Assembly: GCA_940671915.1 (NCBI GenBank)
Contig: CALNVZ010003435.1
Location: 12,371,663-12,435,662 of the forward strand
Length of the DNA: 64,000 nucleotides
Origin: Paracentrotus lividus
Taxonomy: Eukaryota; Echinodermata; Echinoidea; Camarodonta; Echinidae
Direction: 5' to 3'
The position numbers and the translations under genes are program-made. Numbering within the stretch: position 1 is the stretch's first letter; each line of letters opens with the position of its first letter. The notes under the pieces are model-generated. The model did no database searches. It was not told the origin of the DNA and worked only from the letters and a program-made list of their open reading frames with translations. Of the stretch, positions 23,875 through 36,620 are shown in pieces.

Positions 23875-24860
23875 TGTCAAAGAAGTGCTAGAGTCCACTC
23901 CTGTTCTAGTGAGGAGTCTTGGATGGTTTTGGGACAACTACCCCCACGGGTCAGCCGTCTTTTTATTGTACGCCAAAATCTACCCCTAAACTCCTACACC
24001 ATAATTCTTATCTCTAGGGGAGTTTGCAGGGAATAGTTGTCCTGATATGGTCTGGGACCAAGCAAAACATTTCATCATAGTGAAATCTTTTGATAATAAT
24101 CACATATCTACACGTTTTAAATTGGGACTTGAACTTAGAATTTTCTGTGTTATAACAAAATATTGTATACGTGTCCATTATAACAGGAGTGGAGTGTAAT
24201 ATGTAGAAAGTTATTGTTTTTATGTAACATGGTGATTGGTGATTTGTTTTGTCTTTTTGTGTCAATGGAGTAAAGGTAGTGGAGGTTTTCAAGGGGGAAA
24301 TGTAACTTTATGCCTTTCTTTTTCTCTCCCATATTGTCTTCTAAGCTTTATGTACTTGTTGATTTTCTCCTGGAAAAAAGAACACCCCTATCTATGTTTT
24401 CATATGTTACAAAAAGTATTAGCACAAAAGGAGAAACTCACGTTATTCTGCAAACAGAAACTTTGGAAGGAAATTATAGCAATGACTATGTTTATTTATC
24501 TCAAAAATACAAGGTATTGTAGATTAAGTAATTAATTTGATTTCAGATATCGATCAAATTATGTGTGTGAAATAATTAAAGTGATTGTTGGTGCCTTTGA
24601 TACATGTAACTTACAGATGGGACCATAGCTGTGTATATATTTTAGCTGAAAAGAAAATGTGACTTGTTTAAAATGGATCAACTGGAATATTTGATTTGCA
24701 CAGACATGAGTTTAATACTGGAATCTGGTCTGAAATGACACCCCCCCCCCCAAAAAAAAAAGGGGGGCAATTGCATAACTTCCCATGCAATTGTATTGGG
24801 CTCTTTAAAAAAATTGAAAAGGACAACTTCAAATCATTCATCTAAAGTATGCTCAATAAA
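23875..24860 (+). other. 3' untranslated region of the zinc-finger gene, candidate polyadenylation signal
   Basis: No coding exon follows the TAG at 23872-23874. The sequence is AT-rich, and an AATAAA at 24855-24860 is a plausible polyadenylation signal. Other AT-rich signals further on cannot be excluded. Confidence 0.4.
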
Positions 24861-25660
24861 ATTTAAAAAAACATAAAATACAAAAGCTTTATGATATACA
24901 TTTAGAATACAGTGCATGACCATTCTGCGGTTGAGTTAACTGTGCACAAGCACATGATTTTGTAAGGTCACAAAAGGGGAATTGTGTCAAGATACATTTC
25001 ATAAATTATATTGTTCACTGTTTCATACCCCTTATCTTGGATGTTCAAATTGCTTCTATTTTTTTTGTCATTTTGATTTTAATTGGGTCGATTTTGTGTT
25101 AGGAGAGATATGAAACGTTCAATTGTTTCAAATTGTAATAACGTGTAAAAATCTTGTTTTAGACATTTCTACGGAGACACAACTAGTTTCATGGTACTTC
25201 TACCATAATTCTATTTGTACTTAAACATAGATTATGTATTTTTTTGCTGGTGCTGAAGTTTCTTTCTTTGTTTCTGCATTGAATCTGTTTTCTAATATTT
25301 GTATATCTGTATCTAGGAATGTTTTATAATATTGCTTCTGGAAGGATATGTACCATACTTCATCAAATTTTTCCTTTTCGTTGATGTTCTTTAGTTTGTT
25401 CTGATATGTTGATTTCAGTTAGCCGTTGGCTATAAATGTGTAACAAAAGAAGTATGCAGTATTTTGACATTGCATATATTTTGCCCATCCATAAATGACA
25501 TCCATCGTTTTGGTGTTTGTCCAGTTTCATTTTGGTTACTAAGAGAGAGATATTTATACATTTATGTTTTTGTTCAGGATAAGTGGGATGCCATAGTTTA
25601 GTTATATCTGAAACCCAATACTTAAAACAATGCAATCAATGTAATTGTCATAATTCTATA

Positions 25661-25807
25661 ATACAGTCCATTCTTGTTATCACAAGGTGCTCCATATCAA
25701 GCCGATTCCCACGTTCACTTGAGCATATGTGTAAAATTAATTAAGACTGGAAAACTGCCTCATTGTAATGACATATCCATGCTCACTATTATTGGAGTGG
25801 ACTGTAT
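25661..25807. mobile_element. Short MITE with ATACAGTCCA ends
   Basis: The left end atacagtccattcttgttat is matched inversely by the right end ggagtggactgtat. It is about 147 bases long and non-coding. The CAGTC-type end beside TA recalls pogo/Tc1-mariner-like MITEs (family knowledge, weak). Confidence 0.55.
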
Positions 25808-26283
25808 TGATGAAATATTCCAGACACGTAGATAAAAACCAGGAATTATTTGTTGCATGTATGTAGGAGTAGAATATTTGTTTGTGTTAAATAACTAATA
25901 ATATAGGTTATGCCTGTACTTTATCACATTCCAGTGGAGATGTTGTCAACCTAATTGTTTTGTAATTAATTACAGTCTGCAGTATTTATGCAGATTCCTT
26001 ATGCCTTCTATTTGTTCAAGTTGTAAATATTGCATTGCAATATGCTACATCATCATTACAATATTGTTTTTTGTTGTAAACTGTAATTGCTGAAATAAGA
26101 TAGATCTTTTTGAGGTCAAGTTTAGAATCCTAATTTGATTGGAAACTGTTATTACGTGTACGATTAAAAATGTGAAAAATTTCTTCTACTTGAAGTGTCA
26201 ATTATCTTGTGTAGGTATATTCACATAAAAAATAATCAGTGGATTAAAATGTTATGAATGAAACATACAGAAGCAATGCAAAG

Positions 26284-26306
26284 CAAAATATTGAGTGACA
26301 GAGAGG

Positions 26307-26354
<48 letters not shown>

Positions 26355-26935
26355 AAGAAAGTGAGAGAAATAAAGAAACATTCAGAGAACTCTTTATTGC
26401 CAAGTAGAGTTATTAGTAATTTAGATGAATGGGAGAGAGATGAGGAAAGGGAAATACAAAAAAGAGAATGAGGAAAGAAATACATGTACCCGGTATGTAG
26501 AAATAAGAGAGATTAATAAACAGTAGAAGAGAGGATAGTGAAACGAATAGTGAAAGGAGATAAATGTGAGAGATCAATGAAGAGGAGAGTGCGATGCAAG
26601 AAAAGGGGCATTTAGAGTAAGAGTGATCAAAATTAAAACATAGTAAGAGAGAGATATAGGAAAGTGAGGTAAAAAGAAATGACTGAGAAAAATGAGAGGG
26701 ATGTGAGAGACAGTAATAAGGAAAGCCAGACCTCTACAACAAAAAGGACAAGAAAAAGAATGGGGTGAGAGAGAGAAATTGAAGAGAAGGAGCTAAAAGA
26801 AAGACCTAGGGGTAGATTGGAGAAATAGACATGATTGTGAAGGATCAAGAGAACAAGATACAGCAGGGAGTGGGTTAGAAAAAGACTGAAAGAATTAATG
26901 GGAGAAAAAAAGACAGAGAGAAGATATATTCGTTA
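26284..26935. repeat. Purine-rich (GA)n low-complexity tract
   Basis: A (GA)n run at about 26310-26355 grades into 600 bases of agagag, gaaag and ggaga words. Open frames on the minus strand here are Ser/Leu/Phe-rich artefacts. Confidence 0.85.
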
Positions 26936-26994
26936 TCAATGCCTCTCCTTCAGGCATAAGATTGTGAAAATGTATAATTCTGTTTTTGTCGGAA

Positions 26995-27540
26995 ATAAAT
27001 AATCTGAAGGGGGAAAAATAACTACCAAGACAAATATCAAATTTGTGCTTTATAATATCATAATTTGGGATTCCTCTTGAAATGAATATGAGTGAAGGTT
27101 TGAAGAAAATCAACCAAAATATAACGAAGTTATGCATATTTAACGTTTTGACTCTGTGACGTCACATGCGAGCTGCTCTCCTATGTGCTATGTAATGTAA
27201 ATTCAATAAAATGTCATTTTTTCAAAAGAATATTAATCATTTCACATGTGTGGTTGATATATCATCATACCTAAAGGCTATCTTCACATACCTGCCCCTA
27301 TCAAATAGACCCATTCCTTTATCAAGAACCATGAAAATAGACAAATTTATGTAATTTATATCCACAACACAATGAAAGAGCTGCTCGCACGTGACATCAC
27401 AGAATCAAAACTTTAAATATTCATAACTTCGCTTTTTTTTGGTCGATTTTCTTCAAACTTTCATTCATATTTTTCTTTATTTTCTTTTTATTTTTCTGTA
27501 TTTCTTAAAATCATTAAAATTCCAGGGTGAACTTCCCTTT
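26995..27540. mobile_element. Foldback MITE with TGACGTCAC-containing arms
   Basis: tgaaggtttgaagaaaatca at about 27093, through aacgaagttatgcatattta and tgtgacgtcacatgcgagc, is matched inversely by gcacgtgacatcacag, aaatattcataacttcg and gattttcttcaaactttca at about 27388-27470. Arms are about 95 bases around a 200-base centre. The right end (ccagggtgaacttccctttt) resembles a MITE terminus; the left terminus is less clear. Confidence 0.65.
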
Positions 27541-28229
27541 TGATACACTGAAGTAAAATTTCATGAACAATAGTCCAAACAACATATGCCAAAAAAACGT
27601 TTGCTGCATTATATCAAATACATTTTATTCACATACATGTAATACATTGCATTTAAAAATTTTGTAAACATAACAATGAATGACACGATTTAACAGTACA
27701 ATGGAATTTCAATTAGATTATGAACAATTAGTAGAACATAGAAAATGTATTTTTCGAAAATGAAACTAACAGCAAATTTACCATGTCATGAGAGTATTCC
27801 ACAATGATATATCATCTGAATGAACATCAAGTAAAACATTATTTAATATGCAAATAAAACTTCCTCCTCTTTATCAAAAGTAATACTTTTTATTTTATAT
27901 TTTTGTTTATGCACATTTCCAATGGGACATTCAATATAACTAAAGTTCTAAAACAAGAAATTGCAGGGAAGTTGACGGCTTCAATAACTTATGTGCCTAA
28001 AAGAGCACATTCCTTGAAAAAAAGTCTTCAAAAGAAATACTGATTTGCTAATGAGAAATATTAATGCTTATACAAAATTACAGAATGAGTATCTGCACAT
28101 TATATATCATTACCCTAATAGGCTATTTATTAGATCGACCATGAATCAAACTATATTAAATAATATTGTCAACAAAAATATCCAGAGACCTAGATTGAAA
28201 TCATTAGACAGATTTTTCGAAAGGTACCT

Positions 28230-28298
28230 AAAGATAGTAGGCCAACTTACATATTTAGTAGGCCTACTAATTTTAGTCACCCTTCAAGAAAACCAGCC
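28230..28298. mobile_element. Truncated copy of the GGCCGGTATTCTC MITE
   Basis: Shares tagtaggcctactaa, ttttagtcacccttcaagaa and ccagcc with the right half of the complete element at 63006-63152. The left end is not recognisable. Confidence 0.5.
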
Positions 28299-28854
28299 AT
28301 TGTAGTCTTCTATATTGATCAACAAATATATAACTTTATGATTAAAACAAACACAATTCATTTTGTAGTTTCAGAATATCGCAACATTGAGTAGACAATT
28401 ACCGGTAATTAATGGGTGTTGAAAAAAAAAAATCCATCACAGCCAATTAATGTAAAACCCCACAGAGGACAGGTGTATGTATGGAGTATGAACCTCAGTT
28501 GGATTGCACTGCAGAACCTTAGGCAAATGCAAACTAAAATGACTTTGGAGAACACATGACGGACGAATCAAACACCATTTCAGGCACATAATGGAGGTGG
28601 AACAAGAAGAAAAAATGCTAAACATATTCAAATTCCTCTTCGCTAACAGAGCTGTCGTCAAGCGTACAAAAGTCTTGTTGTGATGCCTCAGATGGTCCTG
28701 AAAACTGGACAGGCAGATATACACCAAGCATGATTCCAGGGGAACCCAAGGGCCCACCTCCCCCCCAAAAAAAGTAGCCCTTGGACCCCCTGCATCCTTG
28801 ATACATCATATATTGCCAAGAGGCCAGAGGTTGTAACCTCCTGAACTCCACATT

Positions 28855-28897
28855 CAATTCATTTATTTTCAATTCATTTATTTCAATTCATTTATTG
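28855..28897 (-). terminator. Triplicated polyadenylation-signal repeat downstream of CFAP90
   Basis: Three tandem copies of a 14-15 base unit (caattcatttatttt) give three AATAAA hexamers on the minus strand at 28891-28896, 28877-28882 and 28862-28867. They lie 75-110 bases beyond the CFAP90 stop codon, the expected place for its polyadenylation signal. Confidence 0.6.
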
Positions 28898-28971
28898 AAA
28901 ATTGAATATCTTCCTCTTTCAATTGTCCTCATACAGTTTGTTTTCAACATAAGAAGCAGTGAAGTCCTTTA

Positions 28972-31900
28972 TCAATATTCTTGATCTTTTGTGGAGACAT
29001 TGATTCCATTCCTTCTGTAGAACTCTGACTTCACGTGACCAACGCGCACATGAGCGCGGCCCGGGGGATCCACAAACAAATCCAGTTTGTGACCGTAGTT
29101 TGATGATGATAGTGTGGGCGTAACTTTTACCTTTTCCTGAAAAGGATGTCAGACATAGGATATATTGTTAGAGATTGGGGAGTTGTAATAACTAATAACT
29201 ATTTGAATATGAACTCCCTAATATTCAAACATATGAAGCACAAACTCTATTTTGAAATGTGAACAACGGCCATTAATATAGCAAAGAAGCAACAAAATCT
29301 TCTTTGTTTTTATTGCCATTTCTGAGTAAGATTGCATGAATTTACAACTTTACTCATAATTATATCCGTCATAATAATAAGCTGAACAGGGGATTGGTCT
29401 AAACCCCGTCATGTGACCAAAAATAAAATCTGTTATTAGCAACTTATTGAAAAGTTCAATATCATAAAGTGGTTGATATATAATAGAAATTGACATACAT
29501 GTAGACTGTGTATTTATGAGAAGATGAAACAGAAATACCAGACACCATCGTAACCAATTTGAAGAAAAAATTGAATTATACATTTTTGCAAGTCCATGTT
29601 AAATAATGTTGAATAAATTACCTCGTCATTGACGGTGAGTCCCTTTGACTTTGCATGTTCCCTGTCACATCGATGAAGTTTGTTGTTGTATCCCTCGGAC
29701 CAGTTGAAAAGTCTGTCATATGTGGAATGGGCCTTTGGCTGGAAATATTTAAAATATTGATAAATTATTTCAATTCATTTAGATTTCTAGATCTACACAA
29801 TAAATCATATTATCCACTTAGGCCTACACTTACCCACTTAAATTTGGTTTCTCTATCATTCATGTAAATAAAAAATAAAGAACATTCCTGATTTTTTTTT
29901 GCCTATGAGTGGAAAACCGGAAACCACGCGTGGAGTGGAGCCGTTATGAACTTACCGAGACTAGCATAGACGGGACTACGTACGAAACATCAACACAGTC
30001 GTACTCAAAAGATTGAGCAAATGAACGATATGAATAAAACATGGAAAATTCACTTACCGAATTGTTTCCAATATTCTTCTCCTTATTTCCTTTCCTTGAG
30101 CACTGCTCCCTTATGTCCTCAAAGTAGTAAATTTTAGTATTCAACCGCTATATCGTACATCTTTGCCACCGATTCCACTGACCAAGAGAAGCAAGTAATT
30201 CAATGGCGGGATAAATTGTGCCGCCCTCTTTTGTCGAAGGTTTGCATTTCGACGATGTCTCCGTCACGAGTCGAATGTGACATGGCAACAGTTAGTTGTT
30301 ACCTTGTTTGTTTAATTCGTTGTTAGGATGGTTAGCTTTTGATTCACTCGCGAATAGAATGAAAAAAATAAATAACTAAATAAAAAATTGTAGGGCCTAG
30401 TAATAATAAAATAATAATATAATATTAACAAAAGTTTTGTTTATTGTTTTTAAAGCTATATATGAGGTAGAGAGCCTGTCGTGATTCTAATTTTTTAAAG
30501 TGAAGGGGCTGGGTCACAAGTGGGGGGGGGGGTGGGGCTGAACAAGCTAAAAATCGTGAAGGTATAGTAACTTTTGTGTTTTGTACATGTTTGCTGAGAA
30601 AAGTTGGCTGAACCCCCCTCCCCGCCCCTCATACTAAAGTTATAATGACTTCTTTTTTTTTTTGCTTTTAGTTTTTTTCATTTTCATGTTTGTTTGTTTA
30701 TTTGTTTTGTTTTTGTTTTGTTTTTGTTTTATTTTTTTTATTTAATTTTTTTTTTTTTTTTGGGGGGGGGGAGGGAATAAGTCCAAATTCTATCCAAGAT
30801 TTACTAGGCAATTGTAGGCCTAAATTTCCTGCCCCATTTTCCCCCCTCCCCAATGAATGGCTTAGATGTATGTACTTTGTTAAAAAGAAAATAAATAAAT
30901 AAACAGAGACAAAGACAGTTAGATGTATTTCAATTCAAGTTTAATTTTATTTACAAACACATGAAGAAATACAGATTATAAGGAATTTAAAAGTAAAGAC
31001 AAAGTAAACAAGACTAAGCTCCTCCGGGCCCCCATTACCAAAATATCTCGTCCACCCCCAACCCCATCCCCTCCATCCACCCCTAAAAAAAAGTCTAAGC
31101 AAAAAAAAAAAAAAAGAAAGGCTAAGCTGCGGGCCCCATGACAAAAATATCTTGTCCGCCCCCCCCCCCATCTCCACCCCTAAGAAAAAAAAAAAAAAAA
31201 AAAGACCAAGCTCCTCCGGGCCCCATGACAAAAATATCTCGTCCAGCCCCCCCCCCCAAAAAAAAAAGTCTAAGAAAAAAGGGGGGATTGACGGCAGGCC
31301 CGATTTAGGCACTCAATCCTACCCCTATGGCCGATACACGATGACCTTTATGATGTGCCGAGGGGCGGGGGAAAAAAAACATCTCTCCATTTTTTTTTTT
31401 TTTTTTTAATACTCAAGTGTGGAAGGTAGGTTAACATTTGCTTATTTTACGCGATGTTTACATAACACACCTCTCGCATAATCGTGATCGCGATCCAGCA
31501 CTCTATCTCTATATTTCCATTTCATTTTTTCTCAAAGCGACCATACGAAATCGAGTGGCAGAAAAATCGGGAAGACTGCTGAAAATGGTGAGTTTTTGCT
31601 CTCATTTCACCTTTTTAGTTCAGTTAAGCATTGTCAGAGATTAGTTAGGATTTAAAAATAAATATTTAAAGTGCACATTGACTCCAAATTTAAACGTTAT
31701 AACGGGATTGAAAGTGAATTTAGCGTTTAGAAATTATTTTTGTAACCACGCCAGAGTCACGTAGAGTCAGAGGCACGAGTTTGATATATCAAACGAGTGT
31801 AGTGCATGAGTGCCGGAAACCATGTTTGAAAAAAAAAGGTAGGATCTATATAGGGTCTAAGACTAAGTATAAAAATTCTACTAATGTTAGTATATTTCTA

Positions 31901-32279
31901 CACAAAACCATAAATATCTAATTGAAGAATTAAAGATTTATTGCAATAAATACATAAGATTATCCTTTTGTTTTCAGGTAGATTTAAGGCTGGTTTCACT
32001 CATTATTATTGAGCAGTTTCCTAAGCAACAAAGAGGGCGATATCAACATGCAGCCATTTTCAGTACAGCCTGAGAATAGTTTGCAGCAACGAGGGCTGGT
32101 CGGTCGAGCTTCCCGGTAAAACTCACCTGCACTTTGCTGTTGAATGCATTCATTTCAGCAGGATCCCCTCTCGTTGTCGGGACGAAACAAAACGCCGATT
32201 TTGCGGAGAGAGGATGACCATCTTCCATCAAACCCGGGTACTCTTTTAGATCTTTTCTTGGTGCCTGTTCTGCTTCCAT
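28972..32279 (-). CDS. CFAP90: CFAP90 (C5orf49) orthologue, complete three-exon gene
   Basis: Small ciliary protein, known in vertebrates as a component of axonemal doublet microtubules. Coding exons on the minus strand: 32127-32279 (51 codons), 29622-29738 (39 codons), 28972-29136 (54 codons plus TGA). All junctions are GT-AG and phase 0, giving 144 residues; the human protein is about the same size. Exon 1 has SAFCFVPTTRGDP, matching the SAFSYIPPRRLDP motif. Exon 2 has STYDRLFNW and KLHRCDREHAKSKGL, matching the KLHRDDREHAKSLGL motif. Exon 3 has SSSNYGHKLD and HVKSEFYRRNGI, matching SSVYGKRI and HVQADFYRKNDI. ATG 32279 starts a compact N-terminus. Intron 1 (29739-32126) holds CpG-bearing DNA and a three-unit tandem repeat; intron 2 is 485 bases. 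It reads toward the convergent zinc-finger gene. Confidence 0.93.
31015..31272. repeat. Three tandem units of about 95 bp with homopolymer spacers
   Basis: Three units share aagctcctccgggcccc (degenerate in the middle one), atgacaaaaatatctcgtcc and a C-run followed by an A-run. The poly-A and poly-C stretches vary in length between units. It lies in CFAP90 intron 1. Confidence 0.8.
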
Positions 32280-32429
32280 TTTCACAAATTATAATATCAG
32301 AGATCTAGAGACAGAGTTGTAATAACAAGACTTCGTCTTCTTGATTCTGTAACGCAACTGTGCATGTGTACTGTATACGATCGACTTCCGGGTACATACA
32401 CGTTGGTTTCCAAGGTGCGGATATACATT

Positions 32430-32860
32430 AGGGTATGAATATTCATGATCATTAACGAATCCTTGTTGTTCATTGGATAAGCTCTAATTGATTGGTTCTT
32501 ATGTTTATTGACATCCTGGTTTATCAATATCAATGAGGCTTCTATTAATAAAACTTGTAAATAATACACACTGGGCATTTCAATATGCCAAAGAGGACAT
32601 GGAGTTGAAACTTTAATGTAATGTTGTGCCTTTATAAATGCAAATAATTATATCAAAAGCCTCTGAAATATTATGTGTTTCAGTTTTCTTGCGCTGCAAG
32701 AGACTAGATCTAAAAATATAGTGTGCTTTGGATGCCTCTTATTCTTATCATATTTAGTAACTTTTAACAGATTCGTTTGGCTTAATAAATATCATGGAAT
32801 ACTGTAACAAATTTTTGTTGTTTTAAAGTCTTTATAATAGTTATAATACCCGTTGATCTA
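32430..32860 (+). repeat. Interspersed repeat segment, copy 3
   Basis: Contains gtatgaatattcatgatcat and then aggacatggagttgaaactt, tgtgcctttataaatgcaaa, matching arm and centre parts of the 2139-3344 element. It starts about 150 bases upstream of the CFAP90 start codon, so it borders that promoter. Confidence 0.55.
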
Positions 32861-34200
32861 ATCAGTTACCGTCCGTTCTTCGTTATTACAGTTGTAGTTG
32901 ACATATTGAACAGTCAAAACATTTTAAGTAAAGCTAAAACTATATGGATCGAGCTGTTATTTTTTTTTTAAAGAAAGAAATGCATTAACTGATCAGAGTT
33001 TCGATAAATTCAGCCCCAATAACATCCGTTTTAATATCGTTCCTTTTCTGACATCTTTCAGTGTGCAATGTATATCACGGCTGGTGCATATACTGTTTTG
33101 ACGAATGATCAAAAAGTCAGTGCAAATTCTAGGCCGGGGTATAATGGACTCCGTGGGGTAAAACAGACCCGCTCTCATAAACTTTATCTCAAAAAGTACG
33201 TTATTTTTTTAATATAAATCCAACACTTGGCAACTTGTCTCTTCTAAAATAATAATAATAATAATAATAATAAACAAACAAAATGAAAAACAAATCGTCG
33301 AGTATCTTCACTAATAATTTATCATCTTCCATTTTGTTTTTGTCTCTGTAAAATTTGATATTTCATGTTTAAATCAGTGTTTAATGAGTGATTCTATATT
33401 CTTTTCCACTCAATCTAATTATTTGATATAAATTCAGTTTAGAGTAAGACGGGTCTCTTGAGCTGGGAAAAGGTCAAGGGGCCCACCTTTTGCGTCAAAA
33501 TTGATTATCCGTGGTCTGTTTTTACTCAAATATTATTAATGACATGTTTAGTAATTAAGGTCGATTTTTAATATCTATAGTTTTAAATGAATTACAATCT
33601 GACATAAATGGATATATAGCTCACTGACTTTTTCTATTGTGGCAAAAGTAAAAGCTTATTTTGTACTGCCTGTAATTTTAAATTTTCCAGTTGTATCAGA
33701 GGCACGCAGAGCCGGGGCACAGTGCCCCCCACTAGCACCTAAAACTGCCCCTTTTCAGACACCCCTACCTACCCCCCCCCCCGCTTATCGATTATCGACC
33801 AGCGTAACGTAAAAAAAAATGAGTGTACCTTTTTGGTCGCCCGGTGTAACGGGGGAAAAAAATAGGATGTACCTTTCGATCCACCACTGGGGGCGCCAAA
33901 ATCAAAATCACATCGGACCCCCGGGATGCAAAATCCTGGATACGCGCCTGCCTATTACAGGCTTTTGGAAGGGAAGCTACATCAGGCGCTTGGAGGGGTA
34001 GCCAGCAAAATTACCTCCTTATCACATTTTTTTTTTTTTTTTTTAAACATATTCGGGGACCCTATTTCAGTTGTCCTCAAAAAAATAAAAACTTACCCAT
34101 AATTAATAACATACACTGTTGCTCATTAGGATGATAAGGGTAATGGGGTCAAAGGTTATCTAGGGGTCAAAAAGTCAAATTATATTACAACAATATTATT
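32861..34200. other. Intergenic DNA without a recognised gene
   Basis: AT-rich DNA with an (AAT)n run at about 33249-33271 and C-rich low complexity at 33770-33782. No open frame here has supporting splice sites or familiar protein motifs. Confidence 0.5.
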
Positions 34201-34206
34201 TTTTTA

Positions 34207-36470
34207 TTGCTTTTAACTTGCTCTCATTTCTCGATTACACTGTTCGTCATAAAGGTGGATTTTTTTTATTTTTTTTTCTTCTTCACTCCAGCAACATCAT
34301 TTCGCTCCGGCTTTAATTTATCAAATATTTTTGTCTCAGATTTCATTTTCGGGACCCTGGCTATAACTTGGACGTTCTCTCAACCTTTCCTGGAGATTTT
34401 TTTTTTTAATGAAAGGTTTGTCAACCCCCATAACGCCAAGCATTTTTGTCACTTTTTCCATATTTTGGGGGCCCTTTTTGTTTACCCGGTCGACCAATGC
34501 CCCCTTATAGGCCTACCTCAGGAAACGCGTCTGAGGTGCAAAGTTGGTTTTGTTATTTAAGTTAAATCTCGGTTTATGGTTACAGGCTTAGTGGGGTGTA
34601 ACACAAAGACTTACGATTGATTAAAAGTTACGATTGATTTTTTCTTGGTAACCTCATTTGAAAACCAGGTACAGTTATAGATTAGGATTTGGATATGAGG
34701 AAGAGAAGGGTTGAGGCTAGGGTTAGGATTAAGATCATCAACTTTAGAGCATCCTGTCCATGATGAGGCTACCGAGAAAAAATCAATCGTAACTTTTAAT
34801 CAATCGTAAGTCTTTGTGTTACACCCCCAGATCTCTTGTCTAGGCGAGGGGTTGAAGTAAAAAGGGTGATTGGTGAAAATTGTCAATTTTATATTCTACC
34901 ATTATGATAGAATTAATACAAAAGAAATAAAAACACATATCAATTCTAGTTGTAAACTTAAGAGATAGAGGGCGCTACCATTCTACTCAAAGCAAACGTG
35001 CCCATTGACTTTTTTTTTTGTTTTTGGACAGTTTTTCACTTTATTTTCTTTATTGTGGCGAGCAACTATCTTTTCAAAGAAATGATCAACTTGAATAAGT
35101 ACGCTAAGAGTCCGATTTTTTCAAAAATAGGAATAATTTATTGCAAAGGGGAAAAAAAGTCCTGTCACTTGTGTCAATTCGAAAGCCTAGTCAGATCAAA
35201 TTCTTGTACAATATGGTATATTTTGCTCTCAAGATAGCTCATGCGCTGCATAGTTTTGATCCTCGATGCCGCATTATACTATTATAGCTTATTGTTCACA
35301 GGGCAATTAAAAGCTTGAATTCTCAGCTTTCCGAGATGGTACATTCATTTTAATTGATTATAAAAAGTCCTGTCACTTTGAACATAATCATAAGAGGTTC
35401 TTTCCTCGACTAGTCAATATTTACGCTTATCACATGCATATCGCATAGAAACATGTGAACGGCGTCTTCACAAGACTTGTGACAAGTTCACAATCTATGT
35501 CATTGTTTTGAGCATCAATTTATATGAATTGCATATTCTGATTACAACTTCAGCACAATAATGTTATAAGCTTGCCCAAATGTGTATTTCCTCCATCTGG
35601 TCTGGAGAATCTATTAACTAACAACATGATGAAAGTTCATCAATTTCTTTCATCTCTACGAGTAGATTGCTCAACAGAACGGACAATACCATTCAACTGG
35701 AGGGAAGTCTTCTTACGCGAGTTTTTGTGAGCTAATTTATTATTGCAGCCAGCTGTACAGATTTCTGCGCTTCTCAGCCGTATTTCCAACGTCACTTTGT
35801 TGCGTCTGGCCTCTTAGATAATGGACGCGCCTTGTTTAATTACGATTTAATGCCGCACATTGGTATACGTTAACTTTACATTTTACATAGAGTAGAATTG
35901 ATATGATTCTGAATCCATGACCATTTCCTCCTAAATTCTGTTTCAGCCTTCATGACAAGGTTGTAAATGATAACCGTATTTTATTTTCCATTGTAATTTA
36001 TGTTTGACTGATATGCTACATTGCATTTTTCATAAGGTAAAAATTTCCATGCTGTAAAAATGAATAAAGTCAACTTTGAACAACAATCAAATTAATGTTT
36101 GACCCTTTCCCTAGACATTAGACCTAATCCTGTGACAATGAACTTAAAATTACCTGATAGAACAATGTCAACCCTACCCCGAGACGCATCTCTTGGGGAT
36201 AGGACTAAGGGGGCATTGGTTGGCCGGGTAAATAAAAAGGTGCCCCAAAATGTGAAAAATTGCCGAAAATGGGCACTGTGGAGGTTGACAAACTTTTTGT
36301 CTTTAAAAATCTCAAGGAAGGGTGGGGGAAACGTCCAAGAAATAGCAAGGGTCCATAAAAATTAAAGCGGGGACAAACACATTTAAGAAATTAAAGCCGG
36401 AGCGAGATGATGCTGCTAGAGCGGGAAAATGTCATCCAGGAGTCAAAAGGTCAAATTATATTACAAATAT
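34207..36470. mobile_element. Palindromic repeat family, copy A (interrupted)
   Basis: The left arm (about 34207-34590: ctccggctttaattta, cgggaccctggc, gtcaaccccca, tttacccggtcgacc) is matched inversely by the right arm (about 36090-36420: ggccgggtaaataaa, ggttgacaaac, gaaattaaagccggagcg). The middle contains another small element (34594-34826) and about 1.2 kb of other DNA. Confidence 0.65.
34594..34826. mobile_element. MITE nested in palindromic repeat copy A
   Basis: The left end gggtgtaacacaaagactta continues through cgattgattaaaagttacg; the right end is its inverse, ending gttacaccc. The terminal inverted repeats are about 62 bases with two or three mismatches, and the whole is about 233 bases. 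It interrupts the repeat arm that continues as ctcttgtctaggcgagg. Confidence 0.85.
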
Positions 36471-36620
36471 GTTAAGTTTTTGCTTAACTTGCTCTCATTT
36501 CTTCATTTCTCCATCAATTGTGTTGCCCCTTGGTCCAAATGATTCTTGTGTATAAATATATATATATATATACCACAAAAGGTCATAATTCCCTCGTCAA
36601 AAAAATCATGGGGGGAGCGA

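Noticed and set aside
26252..26850. Ser/Leu/Phe-rich minus-strand open frames
   Set aside because: By-product of the (GA)n purine-rich tract.
28618..28872. Minus-strand frame ending DDSSVSEEEFEYV as another CFAP90 exon
   Set aside because: It lies past the CFAP90 stop and shows no family match; it is more likely downstream or 3' untranslated DNA.
30279..30304. RFX X-box for CFAP90 (catggcaac ... gttgttacc)
   Set aside because: The half sites are in the outward-facing order, the reverse of an X-box, and lie inside intron 1 rather than before the first exon.
31501..31600. ATG|gtgagt at about 31588 as a plus-strand first exon
   Set aside because: The only plausible next exon (after the AG at 31978) gives 32 codons and a stop with no similarity to anything recognised.
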